Shown here: positions 17,819 to 25,919 of the stretch, piece after piece
Numbering within the stretch: position 1 is the first letter of the stretch
Layout: every line of letters starts with the position of its first letter
DNA from: DASYLJ01 sp964404165
Lineage (GTDB): Bacteria; Desulfobacterota; Binatia; DP-6
Assembly (NCBI GenBank): GCA_964404165.1
Contig: CAYOIZ010000020.1
Coordinates: 1 to 64,000, forward strand
Length of the DNA: 64,000 nucleotides
Direction of reading: 5' to 3'
The notes under the pieces: model-generated
What the model was told of the DNA's origin: nothing
The model's database searches: none
The model's input: the letters and a program-made list of their open reading frames with translations, nothing else
Program-made: the position numbers and the translations under genes

Positions 17819-18724
17819 ATGCATCCCCGTACCCGGCTTCTGTCCGCCGTGCTCTTCGTCACGATCACGAGCGCCACCGCCGGCGCGGCCATCGTCTGCC
17901 AGCATCCGAAGCGCCAGAAGCAACTCCGGCTCGAAGCCGGTCCGGAGTGCGCGAAGAAGGGCTGGGTGAAGGTGGCCGACCTGGCCACCTTCGTGTCGGC
18001 GAGCGACCTCACACCGTTGTCGAACCTCGAGGACCTCGTGAGCGACGAGTTGGCCGTCACCTGTCCCGGCGATCCCTCGCGCGCCCTCTCGACCCGACAG
18101 GCGGTTTCACCGCACGACGGTTGTCGCCGCCACGACGGCAACCCGGCGCAATGCGCCGCCGCGTTCCAGACGAACCTCACCGGGCCGGCGTCGTGCTGGT
18201 ACCTCCGCGGCCGGTGCTATCCGTGCGCAGGTGCGCTCGAAGGGTACACCGCGTGCACCAACGCATGCAGTCCACCATCGTGCCCCAGCGCACCGGGGCT
18301 GACCTACGCCGGCTCCAACTGCTACGGCCTGGACGAGGCGACCTGCGGCACGTCGTACATCGAATTTCGGCGCGACGGCCTCCTGAAGATGGCGACGGCG
18401 GCGGTGACGCCCGCACTCGCGGAGGCCGACGCCGCCTCGTCACCGCAGAGCTGCTTCTGGAACGGTGAGTACTGCAGGAGCTGCTCGATCTACGATCAGA
18501 ATCGCGGCGACTGCACCAACGCCTGCGACGCACAGCCCGTCTGCACCGGACGCACGTTCGCGTCCTGCAGCGCCGTGGCCTCGGCCGACGCCTGCACCCA
18601 GCGTTTCGAGCTGAGCGAGGTCACGGGACTGACGGTCTCCTGCGCCTGGACGGGCAGCGCGTGCCAGCCGTGCGACGAGGACGCCGAGTACCGCGTCAAG
18701 AGCTGTACGAACGTCTGCCCATGA
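17819..18724 (+). CDS. secreted protein with three Cys-rich repeats
   Basis: A 301-residue protein with a signal peptide (MHPRTRLLSAVLFVTITSA, cleavage near AGA-AI) and an early QHPKRQKQLRL stretch. The C-terminal 180 residues contain three imperfect repeats. Each has the form 'Cys-aromatic-x-x-x-x-Cys-x-x-Cys, 9-12 residues, CTN(A/V)C': SCWYLRGRCYPC..CTNAC, SCFWNGEYCRSC..CTNAC and SCAWTGSACQPC..CTNVC. The pattern implies several disulfides and export to the periplasm or surface. I do not recognise the family. It lies divergent from the ClC gene. Confidence 0.7.
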   Translation: MHPRTRLLSAVLFVTITSATAGAAIVCQHPKRQKQLRLEAGPECAKKGWVKVADLATFVSASDLTPLSNLEDLVSDELAVTCPGDPSRALSTRQAVSPHDGCRRHDGNPAQCAAAFQTNLTGPASCWYLRGRCYPCAGALEGYTACTNACSPPSCPSAPGLTYAGSNCYGLDEATCGTSYIEFRRDGLLKMATAAVTPALAEADAASSPQSCFWNGEYCRSCSIYDQNRGDCTNACDAQPVCTGRTFASCSAVASADACTQRFELSEVTGLTVSCAWTGSACQPCDEDAEYRVKSCTNVCP

Positions 18725-18822
18725 ACCAGACTCCGCATGCCCGACGGAACCGCGGGATCATCTCGCGCTCGCCATGGCGATGGCCGCGCCGGTCGCGGTC
18801 GCCGTCGTAGTCGGCTGGACGC

Positions 18823-19407
18823 TCAGTTCCGCTCGAGCGTGATGTGCGTCACCACGTACGACACTCCCGAGGTCTGGAGGGCGGTGTCGCGGATGAGCTG
18901 CACCTGATTGTCGGCCTGGACCTCGCCCATGATGAACGCGGTGCCATTCACCACGCGGTGGAGCAGGCTCTGCGACGCGAGCCCCTCCTGAGCCAGCAGG
19001 TTCACGCCCAGCGCCTTGTTCGTGACCATGTTCGCGGCCGACTGGTCGATGCTCGGGTCGCCGATCGCGATGTCGTCGAACACCTCGGCGCCGCCCGACG
19101 CGCCACGCGCGACGTCCGCGGCCCGCCGGCGCGAACGCTCGGAGTCCACCACGCCCGTCAGCATGACGCGGCCCAGGAACACGTCGACGTTGACCTCGCC
19201 CGCGAGCGTCGCCGAATCGGACGCGAGCGCCTGCTCGATGCCGGCCTTCGTCTGCAGGTCCGACGTCTGCTGCGCCATGGAGCGGTCGTCGACGAGGATG
19301 CTCGCGGCGGTCGAGGCGCCCGTCGCGATCAGCATGGGCGGGCAGCCGGTGCACAGCGTGAGCGTGAACACGGCGAGGATCGGGGTGGTCCAGCGTAGTC
19401 GCCTCAT
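18823..19407 (-). CDS. dual BON-domain lipoprotein, DolP/YraP-like
   Basis: A 194-residue protein; the start at 19407 has AGAGGGGG upstream. The N-terminus (MRRLRWTTPILAVFTLTLCT-GC) looks like a lipoprotein signal with a slightly atypical lipobox ending in Gly-Cys. Two BON domains follow. The first is at about residues 50-110, with GEVNVDVFLGRVMLTGVVDS. The second is at about 120-190, with LLHRVVNGTAFIMGEVQAD and the end strand VSYVVTHITLE. Length and order match outer-membrane DolP (YraP), which supports envelope integrity by binding anionic phospholipid. It is divergent from the TetR-RND efflux operon, across a region holding the TetR palindrome. Confidence 0.82.
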   Translation of the reverse strand: MRRLRWTTPILAVFTLTLCTGCPPMLIATGASTAASILVDDRSMAQQTSDLQTKAGIEQALASDSATLAGEVNVDVFLGRVMLTGVVDSERSRRRAADVARGASGGAEVFDDIAIGDPSIDQSAANMVTNKALGVNLLAQEGLASQSLLHRVVNGTAFIMGEVQADNQVQLIRDTALQTSGVSYVVTHITLERN

Positions 19408-19521
19408 GGCCCCCTCTTTGCCATCGTTCCCCGAAGAAGGCGAAGGCCCGGGCCCGTTCGACGAGCCGAGACCCCCTCGAGCGGGGCGCCCGTCCCTTGC
19501 CTCCACCTCGATATCGGTACA

Positions 19522-19537
19522 AACCGTCCAGACGGTT
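19522..19537. promoter_or_regulatory. probable TetR operator
   Basis: AACCGTC-CA-GACGGTT is a perfect 16-bp palindrome, 55 bp before the TetR start and about 115 bp before the divergent BON lipoprotein start. TetR repressors usually bind such palindromes in their own promoters, so autoregulation of the tetR-MFP-RND operon is likely. Control of the lipoprotein gene is possible. Confidence 0.65.
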
Positions 19538-19592
19538 GGCAAATGACAGCCGCGGTATCCGTCCGATCCGCGGTGCAGGGAGATCACGCCGG

Positions 19593-20177
19593 ATGGACCT
19601 GGACAGGCTACTCGACGCCGCGGAGACCGTCGTCGGACGCCAAGGCATCGCGAACCTCACGCTCGACGCGGTGGCGACGGAGGCCCACGTCAGCAAGGGG
19701 GGCCTCCTCCACCACTTCCCCACGAAGGACCGGCTGGTCGAAGCGCTGGTGCGCCGCTGCGCGGACGGCTGGCGCGACCGCTACACGGCGGCATGGGAGG
19801 AGACATCGGACGGCCCGGGCCGCATGGCGCGCGCGCTCGTCGCGATGTGCCTGGCCGATGACGAGCTCTGGACGGAGCAGCTGCGGCGGAGCTCGTCCGC
19901 GGTCTTCGCGGCGCTGGCGCAGAACCCCGCACTCATCGAGCCCATGCGGGTCGTGTACGCGGATCTCCATCGTCGCATCGCCGCGGACGACCTGCCGCCG
20001 GGCGTCGGTGAGATCGTCGTCACCACGATCGACGGACTGTGGCTCAACTGGGTGCTGGGGCTCGTGCAGATCGACGCCGCAATGAAGGCGCGCCTGCAGC
20101 AGGCCCTGACGGCACTGCTCGCGCCGGCCGCCGACGCGCGCACGATACGCGTGGCGCGCGCAGGAAGGCAGCGATGA
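19593..20177 (+). CDS. TetR-family transcriptional regulator
   Basis: A 194-residue repressor. The start at 19593 puts a standard TetR DNA-binding domain at residues 1-50: AAETVVGRQGIANLTLDAVA, then the helix-turn-helix EAHVSKGGLLHHFPTKDRLV. The C-terminal ligand-binding domain is divergent, as usual. The gene overlaps the next (membrane fusion protein) as ATGA, so it is co-transcribed with the efflux pump it most likely represses. The inducer would be a pump substrate. Confidence 0.88.
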   Translation: MDLDRLLDAAETVVGRQGIANLTLDAVATEAHVSKGGLLHHFPTKDRLVEALVRRCADGWRDRYTAAWEETSDGPGRMARALVAMCLADDELWTEQLRRSSSAVFAALAQNPALIEPMRVVYADLHRRIAADDLPPGVGEIVVTTIDGLWLNWVLGLVQIDAAMKARLQQALTALLAPAADARTIRVARAGRQR

Positions 20178-21280
20178 GCCGCCGCGCTTCGTTGGGCTCG
20201 GCCGGCATCGTCCTCGCCGTCGTGCTCGTCGGCGTCGCGCTCGCAGCGTGGAAGTACGCATCGCTGCGCGCCGCGGAGGCGGACTCGGCACACCAGTCCC
20301 AGCCGCTCGAATCGGTGACGGTCGCCGTCGCGCGGCCGCTCGAGCACCGGGGGACGACGTCGTCGATCGGGACGGTGCTCGCGATGCAGTCGATCACGCT
20401 CCGGAACGAGCCGTCGGGCACGGTGCGGCACGTCACGCTCGTGCCGGGCCAGGTGGTCGAGGCGGGCACCGTGCTCGTCGCGCTCGACGTCGCGGTGGAG
20501 GAGGCGGAGCTGCGTGCCCAGCAGGCGCAGGCGACACTCGCGCAGACGCAGCTCGCCCGCATCCGTCGCCTGCGCGCCGACGGCATCGCGCCGGAGATGG
20601 AGTTCGATCGCGCCGTCGCCGAGTACGACGTCGCCATGGCGCAGATCGCGCGCACCAAGGCGGTGATCGAGCGGAAGACGATCCGCGCGCCGTTCCGCGC
20701 GCGCGTCGGCATCGCCGACGTGCATCCGGGCCAGTACCTCACCGAAGGCACCGAGCTCACCACCCTGCAGAGCGTGACGAACGACGCCCACGTCGACTTC
20801 GCCGTGACCCAGGACGTGGCCGCGGGCCTGCGCGTCGGTGACGTCGTCGAGGTCTTCGGGTCGGCCGGGACCCCGGTCCCGGCGACGATCGTGGCCGTCG
20901 ACGCACGCGTCGATTCCGCGACCCGGAACGTGCTGGTGCGCGCCCGCACCGACGCCGCCGAGGCCCCGGCGCCCGGGTCGTCGGTGCGCGTGCAGGTGCC
21001 GGTCGGTGCGACGGTCCAGGCCGTCGCCGTCCCGATCAGCGCGGTGCGCAAGAGCCCGACCGGCGATCACGTGTTCGTGATCGCCGAAACGGGCGACGGC
21101 CCGCGTGCGCAGGTCCGCCGCGTTCAGGTCGCCTCGGCGACGGGCGACGAGGTGGTCCTCCACGACGGCGTCGCGGCGGGGGAGCGTGTCGCGGCCACCG
21201 GCGCCTTCAAGCTGTACGAGGGCGCAAAGGTCGCGATCGTGGATCAGGCGGCGGCCGATACCGCACGGAGCGGCGGCTGA
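20174..21280 (+). CDS. RND efflux membrane fusion protein
   Basis: A 368-residue periplasmic adaptor with an N-terminal membrane anchor (residues 9-25, SAGIVLAVVLVGVALAAW) instead of a lipobox. The split biotinyl-lipoyl domain is visible as ITLRNEPSGTVRHVTLVPGQ and the partner strand KTIRAPFRARVGIADVHPGQ. Between them lies an alpha-hairpin rich in Ala/Gln (EEAELRAQQAQATLAQTQLA). The C-terminal beta-barrel and membrane-proximal regions follow. It bridges the RND permease encoded 2 bp downstream to an outer-membrane channel, none of which is encoded nearby. Confidence 0.9.
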   Translation: MSRRASLGSAGIVLAVVLVGVALAAWKYASLRAAEADSAHQSQPLESVTVAVARPLEHRGTTSSIGTVLAMQSITLRNEPSGTVRHVTLVPGQVVEAGTVLVALDVAVEEAELRAQQAQATLAQTQLARIRRLRADGIAPEMEFDRAVAEYDVAMAQIARTKAVIERKTIRAPFRARVGIADVHPGQYLTEGTELTTLQSVTNDAHVDFAVTQDVAAGLRVGDVVEVFGSAGTPVPATIVAVDARVDSATRNVLVRARTDAAEAPAPGSSVRVQVPVGATVQAVAVPISAVRKSPTGDHVFVIAETGDGPRAQVRRVQVASATGDEVVLHDGVAAGERVAATGAFKLYEGAKVAIVDQAAADTARSGG

Positions 21281-21282
21281 CG

Positions 21283-24200
21283 ATGCGGTCGTTCACCGAC
21301 GTCTTCATCCAGCGGCCGGTCCTCGCGATCGTCCTGAACCTGGCGCTCGTCCTGATCGGCTGGCGTTCGCTCTCGTCGCTCCCCGTGCAGCAGTACCCGA
21401 GCATCGAGAGCGCGTCGGTCCTGATCACGACGGTCTACACGGGTGCCAGCGCCGAGACCGTGCGGGGGTTCCTCACCACGCCGATCGAGCGCGCCGTCTC
21501 CGCCATCAGCGGCGTCGAGTACATCGAGTCGACGAGCCGCGCTGGCGTCAGCAGCATCACGTTGCAGCTGGCGCTCGGCCACAGCAGCACGGCGGCGCTC
21601 GCCGAGGTGACGGCGCGCCTGCAGCAGGTCCGCTCCGAGCTGCCGGCGGACGCGGAGCCGCCGGCGGTGGACGTCCAGCGCGCCGATCGTCCGTATGCCT
21701 CGTTCTACGTCTCGCTCACGTCGGCTGTGTGGAGCGTGCCGCAGATCACCGACTGGGCGATCCGGAACCTCCAACCCGAGTTGCAGACCATCGCCGGCGT
21801 GCAGCGCGTCGGCATCGAGGGCGGCAGGCCACTCGCGATGCGCGTGTGGATCGACCCGGCGAAGCTCGCCGCCGTGAACCTGTCGCCGGGGGACGTGCAG
21901 GCGGCGCTGCAGAAGAACAACTATCTGGCCGCGGTCGGTCAGACGAAGGGCACCCTCGTCCAGGTGAACCTGCTCGCGAACACCGACCTGCGCTCGGTGC
22001 AGGAGTTCCAGGACCTGATCGTCGCCGACCGGAAGGGCGCCGTCGTGCGGCTGTCGGACGTCGCGCGCGTCGAGCTCGGCGCCGAGGAGCCGAACTTCAT
22101 CGCCAAGCTCGACCACGCCGAGGGCGTGTACCTGTCCGTCTACCCGCTCGTCGGCTCGAACGAGATCGACGTCGGTCACAAGCTCCGCGAGGAGATGGAG
22201 CGGCTGCGCCCCACGCTGCCGAAAGAGCTCGACATGAGCCTCGCGTTCGACGCGACGGTCTTCATGGAGGACGCCCTCTACGAGATCGCGAAGACGCTCG
22301 TGGAGACCATCCTGATCGTCGGCCTGGTGGTGTTCCTGTTCATGGGGTCGCTCCGGACGGCGCTCGTGCCGCTCGTGGCCATGCCGGTGTCGCTGATCGG
22401 CGCCGGCGCGCCCATGCTGCTCTTCGGATTCAGCCTGAACCTGCTCACCATCCTGGCGATCGTGCTGTCGGTCGGCCTGGTGGTCGACGACGCGATCGTC
22501 GTCGTCGAGAACGTGGCGCGCCACGTCCGCGAGGGCAAGTCGCGCATCGAGGCCGCGCTGGTCGGCGCGCGCGAGCTCGTCGGGCCGATCATCGCCATGA
22601 CGATCACGCTCGCCGCCGTCTACGCGCCGATCGGCTTCCAGGGGGGGCTCACCGGCACGCTGTTCCTCGAGTTCGCGATCACGCTCGCGTCCACCGTCGT
22701 GCTGTCGGGTGTGGTCGCGGTGACGTTGTCACCGGTCATGAGCTCGCGCTTCGTACATCCGCACGGCCAGCAGAGCCGCCTCGAGACCTTCGTCGACCGT
22801 GTCTTCGGGCTCGTCCGCGATCGCTACGCCAGCGTGCTCGACGGCGCACTCCGGATGCGAGGCGGGATCGTCGTGGCGTCGGTGCTCGTCATGCTCGCGG
22901 CCTGGCCGCTGTACACGTTCTCGCGGCAGGAGCTCGCCCCCGTCGAAGATCAGGGACACATCAGCCTGTTCTCGTCGGCCGCCCCCGACTCGACCGTCGA
23001 GGCGGCGAACCACGAGTCGCACGCGGTGATCAACGCGGCGATGCGCTTCCCGGAGTTCGAGCAGATGTGGTCGCTCACCGCCTCGTGGGGCGGGTTCGGC
23101 GGGATGGACCTCGCCGACTGGCGCGAGCGCGACCGGACGTCGGCCGACCTCTACGGCGAGGTGTTCGGTGCGGTGTCGGGCATTCCCGGGCTGCGCGTGT
23201 TTCCGCGGCTCGACCCACCGTTGCCGAACGCCGGCCAGTACGACGTCGAATTGGTGATCCAGAGCGACCGCCCGATCGGGCAGATGCGCGCGCTCGCGCA
23301 GGAGGTGATCGACGCGGGCCATCGCAGCGGCAAGTTCCTGTACGTCGAAACCGATCTGCAGATCGACCTGCCGGAGGCCAGCGTCGTGATCGATCGCGAG
23401 CGGCTCGCCGATCTGGGTCTCGACCTCGCCGGCGTGGGGCAGGAGCTGGGCACGCTCCTCGGCGGGGCGTACGTGAACCGCTTCAACTTCTTCGATCGGA
23501 GCTACAAGGTCATTCCGCAGCTCGGCGACGCCGAGCGCGCGTCGGTCGGACCGCTGCTCGACCTCAAGGTGAAGACGCCGTCCGGCGAGCTCGTCCCCGT
23601 CTCCACCTTCACGCGGATCGAGACCGGCGTCGGGCCGCGCTCGCTGAACCGCTTCCAGCAGCGGAACGCCGTACGCGTCTTCGGCGGCGTCACGCCGGGC
23701 GTGACCAAGGCGGAGGGCCTGCGCATCCTCGAGGAGGCGGCGCTGTCGGCCACCGGCGACCCCGGCGCGCTCGACTACGCCGGCGAGTCGCGCCAGCTCC
23801 GCCGCGAAGGATCCGCGCTCACGGTGACGCTCGGCTTCGCGATCGTGCTCGTCTACCTGGTGCTGGCCGCGCAGTTCCACAGCTTCCGCGACCCGTTGAT
23901 CGTCCTCCTCGGCTCCGTGCCGCTCGCGATCTCGGGCGCGCTGCTGTTCAGCTTCCTCGACCTCACGACCATCAACATCTACTCGCAGGTCGGGCTGATC
24001 ACCCTCGTCGGACTGATCGCGAAGAACGGCATCCTGATCGTCGAGTTCGCAAACACGTTGCAGCTCCGCGGTCTCGCGAAGGGCGTGGCGCTGCGCGAGG
24101 CATCGCTGACGCGCCTGCGTCCGGTCCTCATGACGTCGGCGGCGACGGTGTTCGGGCACCTGCCGCTGGTCTTCGTGTCGGGCCCGGGCGCCGAGGCGCG

Positions 24201-24372
24201 AAACAGCATCGGCATCGTGCTCGTCGCCGGGATGACGGTCGGAACGGTGTTCACGCTCCTCGTCGTCCCGGTCTTCTATTCGCTGATCGCGGCGACACAC
24301 GCGACGACGCGGGAGCCGTCGCACGTCGAGCCGCGACGGATCGGCGGACCGGCCGTCAGAACCGCCGGCTGA
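21283..24372 (+). CDS. RND multidrug efflux permease (HAE1/AcrB-like)
   Basis: A 1029-residue protein of normal length for the AcrB/MexB/MdtC family. The N-terminus MRSFTDVFIQRPVLAIVLNL and the QQYPSIESASV porter start are typical. TM4 carries GLVVDDAIVVVENVARH with the proton-relay Asp pair. The second half has the matching GLIAKNGILIVEFAN (TM10 Lys) and the final LLVVPVFYSLI helix. It should export hydrophobic or amphiphilic compounds using the proton gradient, together with the adjacent fusion protein and a channel encoded elsewhere. Regulation is likely by the TetR protein encoded first in the operon. Confidence 0.93.
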   Translation: MRSFTDVFIQRPVLAIVLNLALVLIGWRSLSSLPVQQYPSIESASVLITTVYTGASAETVRGFLTTPIERAVSAISGVEYIESTSRAGVSSITLQLALGHSSTAALAEVTARLQQVRSELPADAEPPAVDVQRADRPYASFYVSLTSAVWSVPQITDWAIRNLQPELQTIAGVQRVGIEGGRPLAMRVWIDPAKLAAVNLSPGDVQAALQKNNYLAAVGQTKGTLVQVNLLANTDLRSVQEFQDLIVADRKGAVVRLSDVARVELGAEEPNFIAKLDHAEGVYLSVYPLVGSNEIDVGHKLREEMERLRPTLPKELDMSLAFDATVFMEDALYEIAKTLVETILIVGLVVFLFMGSLRTALVPLVAMPVSLIGAGAPMLLFGFSLNLLTILAIVLSVGLVVDDAIVVVENVARHVREGKSRIEAALVGARELVGPIIAMTITLAAVYAPIGFQGGLTGTLFLEFAITLASTVVLSGVVAVTLSPVMSSRFVHPHGQQSRLETFVDRVFGLVRDRYASVLDGALRMRGGIVVASVLVMLAAWPLYTFSRQELAPVEDQGHISLFSSAAPDSTVEAANHESHAVINAAMRFPEFEQMWSLTASWGGFGGMDLADWRERDRTSADLYGEVFGAVSGIPGLRVFPRLDPPLPNAGQYDVELVIQSDRPIGQMRALAQEVIDAGHRSGKFLYVETDLQIDLPEASVVIDRERLADLGLDLAGVGQELGTLLGGAYVNRFNFFDRSYKVIPQLGDAERASVGPLLDLKVKTPSGELVPVSTFTRIETGVGPRSLNRFQQRNAVRVFGGVTPGVTKAEGLRILEEAALSATGDPGALDYAGESRQLRREGSALTVTLGFAIVLVYLVLAAQFHSFRDPLIVLLGSVPLAISGALLFSFLDLTTINIYSQVGLITLVGLIAKNGILIVEFANTLQLRGLAKGVALREASLTRLRPVLMTSAATVFGHLPLVFVSGPGAEARNSIGIVLVAGMTVGTVFTLLVVPVFYSLIAATHATTREPSHVEPRRIGGPAVRTAG

Positions 24373-24393
24373 CCTCGATACCCTCGGCCGGGA

Positions 24394-25368
24394 TCACGCG
24401 CGCGGGAGCGATCCGTCCGCGCGCGCATGCCGCCGCCAGGCCGCCGGCGGCATGCCGACGACGCGCCGGAACGCGCGGTTGAACGCCGCCTCCGACGCGT
24501 AGCCGACCCGCGCGCCGATGCTGGCGACCCCTGCGTGCGAGTCGCGCAGGAGCTGCGTGGCGAGCTGGATCCGCCACTGCGTCAGGTAGGTCATCGGCGG
24601 CTGACCGATCAGCGCCTTGAAGCGATCGACGAGCGCCGAGCGCGACAGGCCGACGGCGCGCCCCAGCTCGTCGACGCTCCAGTCGCGGTCGGGTTCGGCG
24701 TGCATGCGTTGCAGCGCGCGCCCGACGTAGGGATCGCGCAATCCGGCGAACCAGCCGGGCTGCTCGGCGGGCAGGAGCTCCATGAAGTTGCGCAGCACCT
24801 CGACGAACATGAGCTCGGTGAGCCGTGTGAGGAGCGTCGTCGTGCCGGGGCGCGGTGCCGCCGCCTCGGAGAGCGCGAGCTGCAGGAGGCCGTGGAGCGC
24901 GCTGGAGCCACCGGGTCCCTTGCTGCGCCCGCACAGGACCTTCGGCAGGCCGGCGGTGAGGGGATCGAAGACGGCGTCGTCGCAGTAGACGAAGCCGCAG
25001 ACGAGCCGGGTCATCGTCCCGCCGCCGCCGTGCCGCACGACGGCCAGCTCCTCCGCCGCGAGCGACGGGAGCAGCCCGCCGACGGGCGTCGGGACGACAC
25101 GCGCGTCGCTCGCGAGCACGTGCGCGTCGCCGTGCGGGTACATGACGACGTCACCCTCGGTGAGCGGCTCGTGGCCGTCCAGCAGCGAGACGCAGTCGCC
25201 CTTGGCGACCGCGTGGAACGGGATCAACCGGCGCGAGCCGAGCTGCAGCATCTTCGCGAGCGTCGTCGTCGGTGGCACCTCGAGACCCCACGGGGCGGTG
25301 AGCTCGGTGTGGAAGGTGACGAGGCCGGAGAGCCGGACCGCGCGCAATACATCCGAGACGACGTCCAT
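24394..25368 (-). CDS. AraC-family regulator with cupin_6 domain
   Basis: A 324-residue protein; the start at 25368 (MDVVSDVLRAVRLSG) fits the family, while the frame extends upstream through an Arg/Pro-rich stretch. Residues 1-180 resemble the cupin_6 effector domain, with FHAVAKGDCVSLLDGHEPL and the YPHGDAHVL metal-site-like turn. The C-terminal 100 residues carry two helix-turn-helix motifs: WSVDELGRAVGLSRSALVDR and VASIGARVGYASEAAFNRAF. It is divergent from the YeeE/YedE pair and so probably regulates it. The gene ends 21 bp from the RND permease stop. Confidence 0.87.
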   Translation of the reverse strand: MDVVSDVLRAVRLSGLVTFHTELTAPWGLEVPPTTTLAKMLQLGSRRLIPFHAVAKGDCVSLLDGHEPLTEGDVVMYPHGDAHVLASDARVVPTPVGGLLPSLAAEELAVVRHGGGGTMTRLVCGFVYCDDAVFDPLTAGLPKVLCGRSKGPGGSSALHGLLQLALSEAAAPRPGTTTLLTRLTELMFVEVLRNFMELLPAEQPGWFAGLRDPYVGRALQRMHAEPDRDWSVDELGRAVGLSRSALVDRFKALIGQPPMTYLTQWRIQLATQLLRDSHAGVASIGARVGYASEAAFNRAFRRVVGMPPAAWRRHARADGSLPRA

Positions 25369-25420
25369 CGTGGGCACGTTGCACCACGCCGAGCGACGCT
25401 CGATCAAGTCGTGCGGCGGA

Positions 25421-25448
25421 TCGGGCAAGCGGCGGTGTTTCGGGCAAG
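25421..25448. repeat. short direct repeat in AraC/YeeE intergenic region
   Basis: TCGGGCAAG occurs at 25421-25429 and again at 25440-25448, a 19-bp period, between the divergent AraC and YeeE genes. AraC proteins bind direct repeats about two helical turns apart, so this is a candidate operator; the period is slightly short of the classic 21 bp. Confidence 0.35.
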
Positions 25449-25505
25449 GGAAACGGCGCGGCGGAATCTTGTCGCTCGGCCGCCGCGGCGGGATCATCCG
25501 TCGTC

Positions 25506-25919
25506 ATGACGACGACGATTTTCGGGGGCCTGTTGATCGGTACGGGGAGCGGTCTGCTCTTCCTGCTGGAGGGGCGGATCGCGGGCGTCAGCGGCATGCT
25601 GGCGCGTGGTCTCGATCCGACCGAAGGCGAGCGCACGTGGCGGCTGCTGTTCGTCGCGGCGCTCGTGATCGGCGGCGGGATGGTCGCCGCGGTCGTGCCC
25701 GGCGCGTTGCCCGGCATACCCGATGTCTCGACGGCGCGGCTCGTCACCGCGGGGGCGCTGGTCGGCATAGGCGCGGGCATCGCGAACGGATGCACGAGCG
25801 GCCACGCGCTCTGCGGCGTCGCGCGCGGGTCCGTGCGCTCGGTGGCGGCGACGGCGACGTTCATGGCGCTCGGCATGGTGACCGTCCTCGTCGCGCGCAC
25901 GATCGGGGGCCTGCGATGA
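25506..25919 (+). CDS. YeeE/YedE-type sulfur transport protein, N-terminal half
   Basis: A 137-residue membrane protein with about four hydrophobic segments. It contains the family signature ANGCTSGHALCGVARGSVRS followed by ATATFM, as in PF04143 (Sulf_transp), which moves thiosulfate or related sulfur compounds. The stop overlaps the start of the next gene as ATGA, as in the usual split YeeE pair. The two proteins probably assemble together in the inner membrane. The divergent AraC regulator likely controls them. Confidence 0.85.
   Translation: MTTTIFGGLLIGTGSGLLFLLEGRIAGVSGMLARGLDPTEGERTWRLLFVAALVIGGGMVAAVVPGALPGIPDVSTARLVTAGALVGIGAGIANGCTSGHALCGVARGSVRSVAATATFMALGMVTVLVARTIGGLR

Noticed and set aside
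18773..18841. Short hydrophobic plus-strand frame MAMAAPVAVAVVVGWTLS
   Set aside because: It is only 22 codons, overlaps the lipoprotein gene 3' end, has no ribosome site, and is likely chance.
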